DNA from: Cydia pomonella
Taxonomy: Eukaryota; Arthropoda; Insecta; Lepidoptera; Tortricidae
NCBI RefSeq assembly: GCF_033807575.1
Contig: NC_084715.1
Span: 6,559,349-6,623,348 of the forward strand
Direction of reading: 5' to 3'
DNA: 64,000 bases
Shown: piece by piece, positions 21,701 through 36,700 of the stretch
How positions within the stretch are numbered: the first letter of the stretch is position 1
Layout of the letters: every line of letters starts with the position of its first letter
Translations under genes and position numbers: made by a program
The notes under the pieces: model-generated
Told to the model about the DNA's origin: nothing
What the model saw: only the letters and a program-made list of their open reading frames with translations
Databases searched by the model: none

Positions 21701-24700
21701 AACTTGGCCTAGGTCCAGTTGTGGAGGTCTCGGCTTGAATGTAATCTTGTACTTTTCATTTTTACGAAAATTTCGTCTTTGGCTCAATCGGGTAAATCGC
21801 TAATTGACGGCTTTTAACGTGATTCACGTCTTCATCGTACAATGTATTCCAAATTCCAAGCAACATTTGAAACACAGATAGAACTATCAGATATAAAACG
21901 GAAATTTAAAAAAATAAGTAGTGTAAATGATGCACGAATCTCCAAATCTTAATGTAATAAACAACTAAAGAATTAAATATATATGTTGCCTAAAATGCCC
22001 AAAAATAATTACTGTTTTGTGAGATTGCGTTTAAATTAAGCCTTTGAAAGCGCGATTTATACACTTATAAAATTCCAGAATGAAGTGAAACCGGAGATCA
22101 TTCTGTGTATTTTGTTTACACAATAGGAAAGCTTTATTTTACTGGTTAGAAAATAGATTTTATTAGTACTAAAAGTTGTTTCTTGTAAACACGCAATTTT
22201 AACTAAGAAAGTAAGAATCTTAAATCGTTTAACAGCTGCAGAGATCTCAAATCAGTACCTACTAATATGTATTTTCTCATTTTGAAATAATTTGTCAATA
22301 ATTAGGTACCTAATGTGTATTAATTCGACAAATTTGAATCAATATATCATAATGTAAGTCGTTAATATATGTACTAACTATTACTCTATCTGCAATATCT
22401 GCATACGCATATTTTAAAAGTAGTCTAAATATGCCTCCAATTTTGCATCTTTAAATTTTTGGTTGATTAAAAACCGCAATTTTGAATACCCATATGAAAA
22501 CGAAAACTTAGTCAAATAGTAGGTACTATTTGACTAAGTTTTCGTTTGCTTACATATTACGTAATTTCTATTCTTATCGCTTAAACTTAATATTTTTTTT
22601 TACATAAGCCTCCGATCGTAAATTAAGAAGATTATTTCCGAACGCACGAAAGAGTTCAAGTTCGCCCACACGCGGCCGAAAACGCAAAAATATCCTTAGC
22701 GGGAGTGTGGCGTCATCCTCCGTGGGAGTTTGGGCTTACCATTTAAACGTGCATTGCTCTGTCTAAGAAAAATGCACACTCTTTATATACCTAGACGGGT
22801 ATAGTCGTCTGCAATAACATCTTGCAAAGTTGTGCGCAAAATTATCTGACGTTTTTGTGAAGCTTGTTAGAAAGGAAATGTGTTTATTTCTTATTTTCTT
22901 CTGCTTCCTCGTTTTCTCATGACTGAGGGTTACAACCATATGATCATTATTTTGTGCACCAAGGTTTTTCACTCTGCACGATTTTTCTAATAATAGGCGC
23001 CTGTGTAGACACCTGACAGGCCCTCTTTACAATGTCAACCCGGTGGGTTGGTGGATGGTCCAGTCTACTACCCTGTCCTCTATCCACCATTCCAACCATA
23101 ATGCGCTTTTCAAAGTTGTCCGGCTCCCGTATTATATCTCTATTTGCAGTACCTACCATAATACGTGTCATGTTATAATTTTGCACGGTAACCTTGTGAA
23201 ATATGTTTCTGTATGCTTATTCTGGACTAGAGGAGTTTTTTATTTAGGGCATCTACTGCGAGTTGAGACTTTTGAAACTAAAGTTTTGTTTATATTTTGT
23301 AGGTTTTAATATATTTGTTTAAAGAGATTCTTGTATTTTTAAGGGTATCTTTCGGGGTGTTATTTTGTCCACTAAATCACCTGGAGCGACACAAATTCTT
23401 TTAATCTAAGCATTTATATATTATCTTTTATGGATTTCTTTAGGGTCTGAAATAAGTTATATAATTATAGAGAAATATAATAATATTTATCCTCATATAA
23501 CTGAGTTAACTGAGAAGAAACCGAAGGTATTGAAGTCTCAGAAAAAAATGGCTTATTTGGTTTTATACCTGAAGTTGGATTCTATTAGGTATACGTTCCT
23601 TTATCAATAGAAAATACATAAACACCCTTACTTTTTACGACGTTGACAACTGTGAAAACAGTGGTATCCTAAATTAGAATTGTAGAAATGTATTTGAAAT
23701 CGTCGAAAGATTATCGTCTTTTACTATATCAGTCAAACAATACACGGTTATCCTTCTTTATCGACAGATACTGTTATCTGAGTATTTCGCTGTTTTAGAC
23801 ACTGACTCCAACACCCAGTTACTTGTCCCGAAAATACACATGTTCAATAATCGTTATGATATCAAGTATATCGATGATTGTGTCTCACATCGCGCGTATG
23901 TTTGTGCGATTTTTTTTAGTATATCAAGTAATTAGTATTGGCGCGATTGTGTTTTAATTTTCAGTATTGCTTTACTTGGTTTTTTGTGATCTTGTCAAAA
24001 TGTGGACACCTGAATATTCATTGACGTCTAGGGTATGTTTTGCATTGGCGGCTGATCATTGTCCTCTTACATAACAAGGAAATTTGGCATTCTAATTTAA
24101 ATCAATAGTGCCTATTACACATATTAATTTTATTTTGTTACAAGCATTTATTTAACTTGCCCTGTGGGTCAAATCTTGGAGGTAAATATAACACTCTTCC
24201 CTATTTCCAATGAAGCTGAAATTTTGCATACACATGTAAGTCGAGTGACAATGCAATATTATGGTATCATCGAGCTGATCTGATGATGGAGACAGGAGGT
24301 GGCCATAGTAACTCTGTGATGAAACAACGCAACCTAATTGTGTTATTTAGAATTGTCTCGATGAGTGTTACTTACCTGTGGTAAGAAAAATACAGTCAGC
24401 GATAAAGTTTTCCCAAACACTTATTTCAAAATCGAACGAAACAAAACAAATGCAACACTGCCCCAATTAAAAATGATTTAAATTTCATTGAAGATAATTA
24501 GTACTATTATTAGGACCGTGGGCCGCTAGAGGTTAAACATATAAAGTGCTCAGGAGCAGAGTATTTTACATGTTAAATCTACTTAATTATAACCAAACAA
24601 ATTCTATCCATACGCTAATATGTGACGATATGCCAAGTAAAGACTGATAAATTAAAGCCGAAAACTGCAGCGCAGAGTTGGCATGAACGTGATCCATATA

Positions 24701-27700
24701 ATACGCCCACCCAGATTGTAGCATGTGCCTTTGTGGAAGGTTTTATTGATAATAAATCAGAGACAAACTAAAGTACAACTGTGCAAGTATTTTATGATAT
24801 AGGAGGCAAACGAGCCGACGTATTTCCTGATGGTAAACAATTACCGTCGCCCGTTACCCGCAAACTCAGAGGGTACGCTCTTTTCTTGTAGGTTTGAAGG
24901 TCGGAACGGTCCAGAAATTTCGCTTTTCGCAGTTAATTCCAGCACAGAACTTGCTGAAAGTTAGGAAACATTCTTTTGAATATTTCGATACCTATAAGAG
25001 ATGATTAAAGGAGGAAGATAATGGAGGAGCCCAAGATCCACAAAGGGTTATAGCGCCATCGGAAGTAAGTTAAGATTCCGAAAATTTCACAATTTTGGTA
25101 ACTATCCAACGGCATATCAGTAAACCAAAGCTTCAGCAATTAGGATTTTTCCTAACTTATCGGGGCATCATCGATGCAGTACACACTGCAGTATTTCTTC
25201 CTGATTGGCGCGGAGGTGCGTGCGACGCACGGCGTACCCCTGCATTTGTACCTATTACCTAGAAAGCAGTACAAATTCTGCACCGATTCTTTACAGCCAA
25301 GTGTGGAAAGGGCCCTAGCTAATACAAAAGTTTTATATTTTACATAATTTTATTAGATTAATATGGGTTTCCCGTTGATAGTTTTTTTGCTTATTAACTT
25401 TGTACTTATTATATGCGTTGTAGATTAGATTAATACCCGGAAAGTTTAACACTTTTATATTCGTTTTAGCTCAACTAGGCATAGTTTTTAACGCCATGGG
25501 AATTCCATGCCATTCCGGCTTTTCCCATTTAAGGAAGGCTAAAAACTGCTGTATTTATCCTTAAAATCCTTATCCTTATCGCATCTAAATGTATTTATTT
25601 AATAATATTGTTTTATTAGTCAGATATGCTATTATTTTTTAAGTACAGTTGCCGTTATAGGAAGGAATATTAATTAATTATTATTCGCAAACCACAAGTA
25701 CTTTGTATTGTATCCTATTGGAAATATTCTATTATTTTATACTATTGACGTATATTTTACGTAAATTGATTTCTAGGAATAAATTATGTTGCATCTTCCT
25801 GATTCATCGTATTGTAAAGAGTTTAAAACTAATTTATATTCAATAATTGCATTTTAATAATAATGACTAATAAATAGACTAGTTTGCGTAAAAATACAAG
25901 CAAATATTAAGAGTCCGCAGGAAGCGCAGTTCCCCATACAAATGTAGTTATGCTCTCATTTTAAAATGACTAGCTAGATTGCTGTGAAACCTTGTACTTA
26001 CAATAGGATAAGGTATATCTAAAATAATTTATGTTGCTTCAGATAGTAAAAAAAAACAACCAATTTAAGTTTTACGTACAAAACTTGTTTTTGCTGTATT
26101 TCGTTTGGTTTATAAGCTAGAGCTATATAAAATAATTACAGGCATATATATATGTACCTCATGTCCACCACGTAGTTTTAAAATGAGAATGAAACTCCGT
26201 TTGTATGGGAAGGTGAAATTCGGCCGAGCTTGCTGCGGACACTTAACACACAAGATGAATGTTTATCTAAAACTAAACGTACAACCACAAACGGTAAATT
26301 AAACTATTGTTTTTTTATTAATTTGATCAAAGATTCATAGATTATGAAGGACAATGGTAAGACATGTAGTTTATGAAAAAATCGTGCACCGAATAAGTGA
26401 AGATGGCTCTGTACGGTACATATATTTTGTAGCAACTGAATCGTCAAACGTATACGAATATTAAAAAAAATGAGTTCCTAAAACCCCTCCTACCAAATGA
26501 AATCCGTCAAGTGACAATAAAAACCGTCGTCAAATAAAATCAAGTTTCTTTATTACCACTGTGTGGGAGTTACGTCACTAATTTAATAACGAAGCCACTA
26601 TAAAAATTCAGCTCATTCAAGGCATTATAGTTTCTCTGCAAACGAAATAAGAGCTTTCATATAAACGCCTTTGTTTCGCCGTAGCATCCAAACCGGTAAA
26701 GCTAATTAAAAATAATTATCAGAGAACATTCGCAATCTCGTATCTAGCGGATCACTATTAAAGCATAATGGACTTTATTACGAGCTGTTTAAGTATCGTT
26801 TAATATAATCAGATGACAATCTGATTGTCTTACCGGTCATAGATCGTAATGTTTGTCGTTCTGCAGTTGATAAACAAAATTTAGTTACACGTTGATTGCC
26901 ATGTGAAAGAAATTATAATATTCAACATAGTACGAGTATGTTTACAATGGAAAACTATCAGTTTCTATATGACAAAAAGTCTATTAGGTAACAATAATAT
27001 AGAAAAGTATTGTTTATATACGTGACAGTGGCGCCAGCGTGGCGGCTGAGGGACGCATTAGTTATTTGACACCTGTTAAATAGTGTGTAAATGTTCACCG
27101 CTTTTAGTTTCTCCACTTCAAACATAGCCAATCAGTCAATCACTCATCGTTTATAACCAATAGGCTATACTTAAGTAGGCAATTAAATTCATTATGTGAG
27201 CTTTTATTTAATTTCGTTTCTATCTTCCCGGGCCTTATTATATGGTTATATATGGTTCTTTCTCTTTGGCACAGGTTTTTTTTAAATAAATAAATAAAAT
27301 ATTGTTTATTTTATTGGACAACTTTACACAGATTAGCGAACTCCCACAGTAAAGATAGGCGACGATAACACACATTTCGTGTAGCTTTAGGTTTAAGTTT
27401 GTAGCCGGCAGAGGCGACAGGCTCGGCATATGCGATTAGCTGCGCGATACCCCAGTTCTCCAGTTTCTGCACTGACTGTACCTACTCATATCGTATGTGG
27501 GGTTCGAAGTTGAGATGCTTGTTTTTGTTTCGGATCAGCATTTGACTGCGACTTTCTGTGTCGGTTGCTCTCGGATTTTCTATCTTTAAACGTAACACAC
27601 GGAAATGCACTCTTCCGTTTTGTAAGTAGGTAGTACTCATTCCATTTTATATACCTTTCATTAAAAGTGATCACAACCCTTGTTGAGTACTGTACTATGG

Positions 27701-30700
27701 ACATTGCCCAAATATATTTTTTTGCAGTAAGGTTAAGTGGGGTAAATATAGAGCAAGAGAAACACTTTTTGGGAAAATGTACAGAGATATTTAGCGCCAC
27801 TTGCATCATCTCACTAACTCGGTGTTAACCGGTTAAACCTGGAGTTACCATGGTTACCGGTACAATTTTACACTGGGTTAGCGGTATAACCGGTTAACCC
27901 CGGGTTAGTGTGATGGTGAAACCTTACTGAAATTTGGTTTTTGATTGTTCATCTCATTTTTATCGCCATATCTATTGAACTGTAAATATTTTCATAGCAA
28001 ACTGTGTGTGTTATTTTAACGATGGTATTGTATGTCAGATGTCAATACCCACTCAATACAATAATTTTGTGAACTCCCATCACCCCACAGCTCTTACTTA
28101 ATAAAAGGCGTGGGATGAAATAGCATGGCGCCATTAACCCACTAGATTTCAATCAGTTCACTGATTTTGAAATTGTGACATTACGCTTTGTCTACAAATG
28201 ATGAACTTAAAAGATCGATAATCGAGAGTTTTACTGTATTTCTCTAGCTTCATGGAGACATTATGTAGATTCTCGATTAATTTGGGAGCTTTGGCCAAAT
28301 GTATCCGTGTACTTACGTAATTTATGCACTCCGATCCAATACATAATACCTAAAGGCCTGCTTACTAAGGGCCTGTTCACTGATTAGCGTTTCGTGAGAG
28401 ACAGACAAACGGCAACCTGACCCTTCTTGAATAATGTTTAGTGTGAATTCATATATTTGCCTAAACTAAACGCGATCAGCTAATGATCTCACACTAAACA
28501 CTAATTAATGTGAAAACAGGCTATAGAAACGATGTGAATTTTCATCCGTCTGCCAAAAACAAAAACTTTGTTTATTCTAATTCTAAATTATTATGAAAAT
28601 GAGAACACTCAAAATAATATGCGAAGTTATTTGCGAATTATCAAACGATTACTAAATGCTTGCACGTCACTTATCTTATCAGTTACTACAACGCCGGAAC
28701 CCGAGATAAGATTAGGAAAATACGCGAGATGTTGCGAACTTGATCTAACCAGCAATGCTGTATTCGTCAACTATGTCACTAAGTCCAACTCCTATTTTAT
28801 AATACTGTTTACACGGTGCGGGTGCCGGTGAGCATTGCGAGAGATTTTAGCAGTATATTCCTGATCATATTTAAAGTCTAAAATGTCCTATAAACTTTTT
28901 TGGAATTCGCCTAACTTCCGAGTTAAAGCCCCTTACAAAAAATATACTTTTTATTGTTATAGAAAAGCTATGAAGGTATATAGGACATTTTTGTCATAAC
29001 TCAAAATCATACTTATCCAACTTTTTACGCGACTGTTTTTATTTGACACTTTAGTTTTTGTCTTTGTTGATTATGATGATATATATGGCTTCGTTGTTTA
29101 ACGACTAACGCTAAAACAGATGTCTTCATACCCGAATTCAAGTCGTTAACGGTCTGACTCATTTTTGACACTTTTTAATCGTTTGAGTCCTCGCTTAAGA
29201 AATTAGGATAATTACTTGTCCAGTTATGAGTTTAACATGGTCGTAATTGTATGTTAACCGACGCCAACTAAAGCCGACGTTTTTAACCCATTCAGCGCTC
29301 ATGACGACACGTTGTCGTTTTGCCTCTACGAAGCATTTAAGGTTAGCTGGAAGAGATCCCTGAAAGGGATAAGTTCGCCTTTGTACAAATTATGTGTGTT
29401 CTTTCCTGTTTTATGTTTCTTTTTGTACAATAAAGTGTTTTACTAGTACTACTACATTTCCTTTACATACCGGGAAACCTATGTTATCGGCTACGACCGT
29501 AGCTCAGCGGAGAATGTGTTAAGATTTTCGTGGTTTAGCCCTGTCCCTTCCGGGCGCACGCGTATGGCCCATCTATAGTAAAGCCTATATCTATGGAGTA
29601 GACGCTATTATTTGTGCAATTATAATTTTATCATTTGTATTAAATGCATCTTAATTTGAAATCACAATTTCCTTTCTAAGAAGAAGCAATTACTTTCTGT
29701 ATGTATTCATTATAACATGAAATTTTAATACTCCGGAAAACCATTTAGCACTTTTATGGCATGGCTGGCAAACAGTCTGCTAAACTGTTGGCTTGGCAGT
29801 CCTTGCACCCCTGCTTACGTATTTATATGTATGCAGGGGGTTATATGTTTGTATGAGTTTTACAGGTTATATATTTGATTTCTAGGCCACTCAGTTACTT
29901 GTCACAGTGACAATGTTATGAGATCCCTAGCGGGCTTCATATTTGGGGGCACCGCCAAGTCGAGCCAAGCGGGGCGGAAGGACACTACCTACCTTTTCTC
30001 GAAGCGCTTCGTCATTTTTTTTAACCCTCATAACTTGGGTTTGGATTATACCAGATAAACTAAATTCTCGGGATACGATGTCAGTAGTGGACTTTTTAAA
30101 CATAAAAAGTTTCAAGCTTTTAAGCAGTGTCTTACCTGAGCGAATAACTCGCGAACGCGAAGCGGCGCGGCGCGGGTGAATTCAATCCTTTGATACCTAT
30201 GGAAGTGTCCTACGCGGGCGATCTCCGAATGCCGTTGGGCCGCGGCCGATTCGCGGGTCATCGCCCACGTAAGCCGCGCTGTTATAAACGGTCAAGCAAC
30301 ATATTTTGACTAAGGTGAAGAGTTTGTGAAGTTAGGGTTTGTAGGGTTAGAAGCTTGGCTCTACATGAGATCTGATAACTTTTTTCGACAGTGCGAGCCT
30401 TATGGTTTCGTCTTGGCAATATTTTACATGAAAATGTTTTTATTGGGATAATAGTCACTGTGGCAAGGTTCGGCTGAATTCACAAACATAACACGAACTT
30501 ATTGGTATGGAACATTATATACATAACCCGACCGACGATATGATAAAAATAACACGACCTTAGTGGTAAATATGGTTAACTGCCCAGGCATTTTATGACA
30601 TTAACGAATTTCTTAACTTTCAAATGTAAAAATTTTTAGATAATGTAGCTTTAATAATATGCTACTTTTATGTGTATCCAAAATTCTCATATTGCTACTA

Positions 30701-33700
30701 AAAATATTGATTTGTCTTTCACCTGTTAGTGTTTGATCCTTTCGCATTTTCTCAAAGGTTAGCTGGAAGAGATCCCTTTTAGGGATAAGTTCGCCTTTAT
30801 ACATCATAACATTCTTTTTGTTTTGTTTTGTCTGTTAACCTGTTTATGTGCAATAAAGTGACATACATACATACATTAATGTATGATTTTAATTTTATCC
30901 GAATTACTCTATAATTTTAACTGGACATTTTTACATAATTGTATCCTTTTTTTAAATGTAACGTAGATCAACTAAATAATTGTTAATTGTATAGTTAATT
31001 TCACCTGCTATTTTAATTGCGGACATGTAAAATTCTTATATTTTACCAATAAATGAGTATGAGTATGATTATGAATATTGTCAGTGCCTTTAGAGGCGTG
31101 TAAATATATTTTTGAATTGCCTTGCAAATATGTTTGTGAACTCGACTGTGGAGTCGATTTTATTTTTAAGCCAATTAGTAGGCTTTGAAATCAAATAGTC
31201 TGACTGGACATTAACAGCACACAATGCCCAACCCCAGACAAGGCAATACCTACACTAGCGTTTCGTTCTGGCCCCGCACCAACTTGTGTTTTATGCTTAT
31301 GCAGTTCCGATAACAATTTATTATGGCAAAATATAAAACTAAACACATTGGTTCTGTTCACTAAACCTACTGCTACACATTAGGAGACCTTAAATGCTAA
31401 GTATGGCTACCTTAGTTTATTGCATCGAATAGTAAATATTAGAACGTTTAATTCCACATTAGTTCAAGTAATTTGATCATGCAATAAAGTGTAAATAAAT
31501 AAATATAGTATTTTATACAATCGTGATATAATAGAGAGCTTTTCTGCTGAGTTGCCTAAGTGAGGTACGAGATTGGAAGCTTGATTATAGCAGTGGTAGA
31601 CAATACTTTTTCTACGAGTTATCAAAAATAATATTATTTTACTATAAAACCTAAATAAGTACCTAATGAAAATTGGTAAGTATCTAAGTTGACAACAAGA
31701 CATAAACGTGCGAGTGTTGCCCGCCCGTCTCCCGTTCTATGGGAGCGCGGCGGCACGTGAATGGTAAATTTTTTTTTATAGTTGACTACAGCGCAGCGTA
31801 TCGAAAGAAACTTAAGTTAGTTAAGTTGGAAGCCCATACATGAAAAGTACGCAATTGTAGTTTGGTATACGAAATCTTAATTCAACCGTTTATTACAGTC
31901 GACGAGTAGAAAAAATATATAATACTATCCTTAACTTAGAATTCTTACTAACGCTACCAATTAGGTGTTTCTGAAAACATTTGAAAGCGGAGGCTTAATT
32001 AGCCAAATCATGGAATACTATCCGATCAATGCGGCTTCCTAGAATTTTCGGAAGGATTAAAAGCTTAGCGTTCGTTTCGTAAGCGACAATGATGGAACTT
32101 TAGGAGCTGAGGGCTTACACTTCGTTTGTCCGTCTACATATTTTCTCTGTCTATCGCTCGAATATGCAAGGGCGATGGAGAGATAGATAACGATAGTTTC
32201 TATTTCTCCCAACAAAGCTTCAACATATTCCAGTGGTGTACAGTGCACTAATTGCCACGCCTTTGTTAAGGGTAAACGTGACTTGGCGATATGCCAAACC
32301 GAAAACTTCGATTTCGAGGCCCGGTATCGACCTCCTCTTAAATGTAACTTATTTAATTAATGATCGTTCATAAAATAATTAGTTTAATTGATCTATTTTG
32401 CTTTTTACCGGCGGTGGCGAGGTGCTGGCTTAAACCTTGTAGTTCTTTCCTCTCCCTAAAACTTGCAATAGAGATGTTTTCTATACTTAAAATGAAGAGG
32501 AATTCCTAGTTGCGATTTTCCACACAAACGCTCTCGACTGTTTCCTCCCTGGATTTTAACCTAGATTCCCTATCCCTCCCTGGATTTTTTCAATTAAGAT
32601 TAATATCTGTGCCGCTATGTTTTGCTTTTTTGGATTATTATTTTATGAAGAAACTTACAGCGCCTTGAAAATCGCAAAAATGGCTCAATTGAATTTGGTG
32701 CAAATAAAAGGCGACTGATACAAATATGACAACAAATATCCAAGAAATCAATACGTAGCGGCATAGATTATTTCTTCCTCTCGCAGTTTCCAATATTTCA
32801 TAATGATTGGTTGCGTTTTGGAGGAGGAAACAGTCGAGAGCGAAACCTCGATTTTTGAGTTTTTTGCGTGGGAATTTTAGTCCGAGCTGCAGTTGTCCTT
32901 ATCGCACGCACGCACTCCCGCCCACTGCAGCGCGACAGAAACATAGCTTTAAAAGTTACGCAGCTAGGAATTGTTCTTAATTATTTCAAAGCACCATTTT
33001 TTTTTATGTAGATATCAGTTAATTTTTGACACAATTTCTATTTAATAATAAATCGGATAGAACTAAAAAAGTAGGTGACTTGACCGTGACATCACTACTG
33101 TTCCATAGTGGCTAATCGTTATGTCAGTGCGAAATAATCGGACAGACAGACGGACATGACGAATCTATAAGGGTTCCGTTTTTTGCCATTTGGCTACGGA
33201 ACCCTAAAAAGGAACTGATTTGTTAAGTGGCTTAAAAGTTGGTATATAATTCATGTTTTTGTTAGGTATACGGTCATATGGAGACATTTTAAAAGCCGGT
33301 CTTCTCCACAATGTCCACAGTAAATAACGAAATAATTATTTAAAAAGTTCAAGTGCGGTGCGGTCAACACTTGAATATTCACTAAGACACACTTAAGTGT
33401 CCTATGAACCTTACTTCAATGTAAGGAGATAAACTTGCTTATTGACTGTTAAGTGTTTCTTTATTTGTAGAATTATAACCACTTCGCATCACAGAAATAA
33501 TAAGCTCTGCTTACTTAATTCTCCATGGCACCATATACACCACACCCCAAAGGCCAAAGTTACGGCATCATAATTTGACGTTTAAAATAACACTTGCACC
33601 GGCTGGGCTATCAAAATCGCTGCCAACTTAGCTTGGTCTAACTCTAAGAGTGTTGAACATATCATATGGGGAATCTTAACACCAAAAAAATTTCACCGAG

Positions 33701-36700
33701 CTTACAGGCTCTAAATTCAAAACTGTTGTTAAGCAAAAACTCTTTTCGCGAGAAGCTATAAAATCAGCGATTATATCATGGATAGCGATGTTTGCCAATG
33801 ATAATGTCTTGAATTAGCAATCTAGTGCATCTAATTTCTATAAGAAATTATCTACTGTATGGTATTTTATGTTTTTTTTTTAATTCCATATTAATGTAAA
33901 TTGTATTATTTATGCATTTTAGTTATAAGTTGTAATGTTTTGAAAAGATGTGTCCCGCCGAGTTTATGTCGGTCCCATATTGGGATACCCTCCTACAATT
34001 TAGGAGGGATTTAAACCTTCTCGGGTCAGAGGTGTAGGGTTAGAGCCGACGTAGCTTTATTTGACGTTCAAAAGCGCATTGTAATATGCCTACTTGGAAA
34101 AGAAAAATAATCTACCTTTATTTTTATCACTAGTCACATAAGGTGTTGGTGACTAGTACTAGTAGAATTGTCATTGTGACAAGACATTGTTTTTCGAGCA
34201 ACGATAAATATTAGTCATTGCTGGCGGCCCTGAATATTAATGCAGAATGATTCATTCGCGAGATGATCGCGATTTTATACGATGGCTTACATAGAACAAT
34301 GGAATTGTATGGTTGATGACATCTCTCTATTGGTAGGTCCTTGTCTCTAGCAGAATACATGTATCTCCTTTGTGTTTCTCAACGTCGTGCTACAGGATTC
34401 TAACAAATGACGTTAGTATAGCCACCTACATAAAGCGTGCATGGTATGAAACACCATCATCTACATCGCGCTTACGGAGTTCCAAATGCCAGTTGCCATA
34501 GATACAATTCCAGTTGATTTGATGTCCCACTGTGTCAAGACCAAGAAAATCTGACGTTATCTTTAAAAAATGTAGCACGCGTGTTAAAAATATACGATGA
34601 ATTTCATAGCATGCATCCAAAGTATCAACGTATAGAAACACAACATTTTCACCAAGTACACGTAACTAAATTGAGTTATTTGTGCGGAAATACTGCCTAC
34701 ATATTAAATACAAGACTGATTACCAAATAAATTCTACTAAATTAAGTGATTTTCACGGAAATACTGCCTTAACTGCTTCGAGGCTGACAAATAGTAACCT
34801 AACAATGTGTCGTTATTTACCAAAAGGGCTTTCACTATGATAGCCAGTATCATTAACTTAACTGCCTTACACAAAAGTAATATTATCTATGCAAAATCTT
34901 TGCTACATAGTACGTTTTCGATCTGGAAAGCGGACTTTTGTTTGGCCCAGGTTTGATGTTCACAACGCACAACACGGGATCACCTTTGGCTAACCAAAAT
35001 AAGGATGATTCGATTAGGCACAAGTTGTTTTGAATCTCCAGGTCTCATTTAAACTGGTTAAAATAAGTATATCGCTAAGTAAGTGATATGAATGGTTCAG
35101 GTCGACGTGTGCCAAGAAAGAGCCATGAATTTGTATGTTAATGGAAATGACGTTGGCTCCGTGTAAGTTTATATCATGCCTGTATCATGTATGTAGGTAT
35201 ATGAGCCTAGAGTCGATCCAACCTACCTCTGTATGGCATTTGCAATGACAAATTGTGGCGAAGTCATAATAAATATCAAAATCCTATGAAAATAAATATA
35301 CGTTTATAATGAATAAAATTAAGTAAATAAATATTATAGGACATTATTACACAAATTGACTAAGTCCCACATGTAAGCTCAATAAGGCTTGTGTTGAGGA
35401 TACTTAGACAACGATATATAATATATAAATATTTATAAATACCTAAATACATAGAAAACACCCATGACTCAGGAACAAATATCCATGCTCATCACACGAA
35501 TAAATGCCCTTACCAGGATTTGAACCCGGGACCATCGGCTTCATAGGCAAGGTCACTACTCACTAGGCCAGACCGGTCGTCAAAATAATACACCTTCACG
35601 TTTTTTTGTCAAAAAATATGTGAGAAGAGTTATACATGTTTGCCGCAACGCGGTTATCTCATTAAATATATTCCCACACACGTCAGTTTACCAATTACAT
35701 ATTACAAATGTTCTTTCCGCAATGCCAATGGCAACTGACGTAAGTCCTGTAATAGTACGTATTACGTATTAATATTGTTAATTAATAATATTGAACGTTG
35801 CTCCGTCGATTTGCCATTCTGTTAATCAGCGGACCAAGATAACCCTGCACACACAGTGATGCAGTGTGGAAATACCATAGACATATACGTCAAATTCCTA
35901 TGAAAATATATCCATAAATCGTCTCTTCAAAGTCGATGCAGAGATTGATAGCGTAGCGTGATTGCTAGTGATGTACCTCTTGCGTCGAATAATGGTACGT
36001 ATAACCGTTTCTTCAAGTCACTTTAGATTCACTTAACATTTAAAAATATTGAATAAATGTGTATTTACCTTATTTTACTACTTAAATCTTGGAGGATTTA
36101 ACAGCTGGAGTTGCCTTTGAGGGCTTACCTCTATGTCGAAAACCTCGGCCAATGGTCATATGTATTGTACTAGCGGCCCGCCCCGGCTTCTCACGGATAT
36201 GTATTATACATATAAACCTTCCTCTTGAATCACTCTATCTATTAAACAAAAACGGCATCAAAATCCGTTGCGTAGTTTTAAAGACCTAAGTATACATAAC
36301 AATAATAAGAATATTTTGTAGAGAAAATTACAGATAAGGCTGAAATATGACATATCTAAATAAATTAATGTGTTAAATAAAAAAAATATCTACAAACATT
36401 TTACGTGGCAGCAACTCCATACAAAAATGAACTGTTATATCATAGGGACCATTATTCGACGCGGAGGTTAAGATGGACTCTCTCTACCTTATTCGCATTA
36501 ATGGTTTTCTTGAGGCGATGCACTCACTACACGTTGAGAACAATATTAATTGCATATGTAATATGAATGCAGTTTTGTCATATGAACGCTTGAGCCAGTT
36601 CACCCGGGCTATTCAATAAATTGACATTCAAGTCAACTTTTACATCGAAATTAACCTTGTGAAGTACTGGTTTCGCTCCGAAATTTTTAATTTCGGTGAT

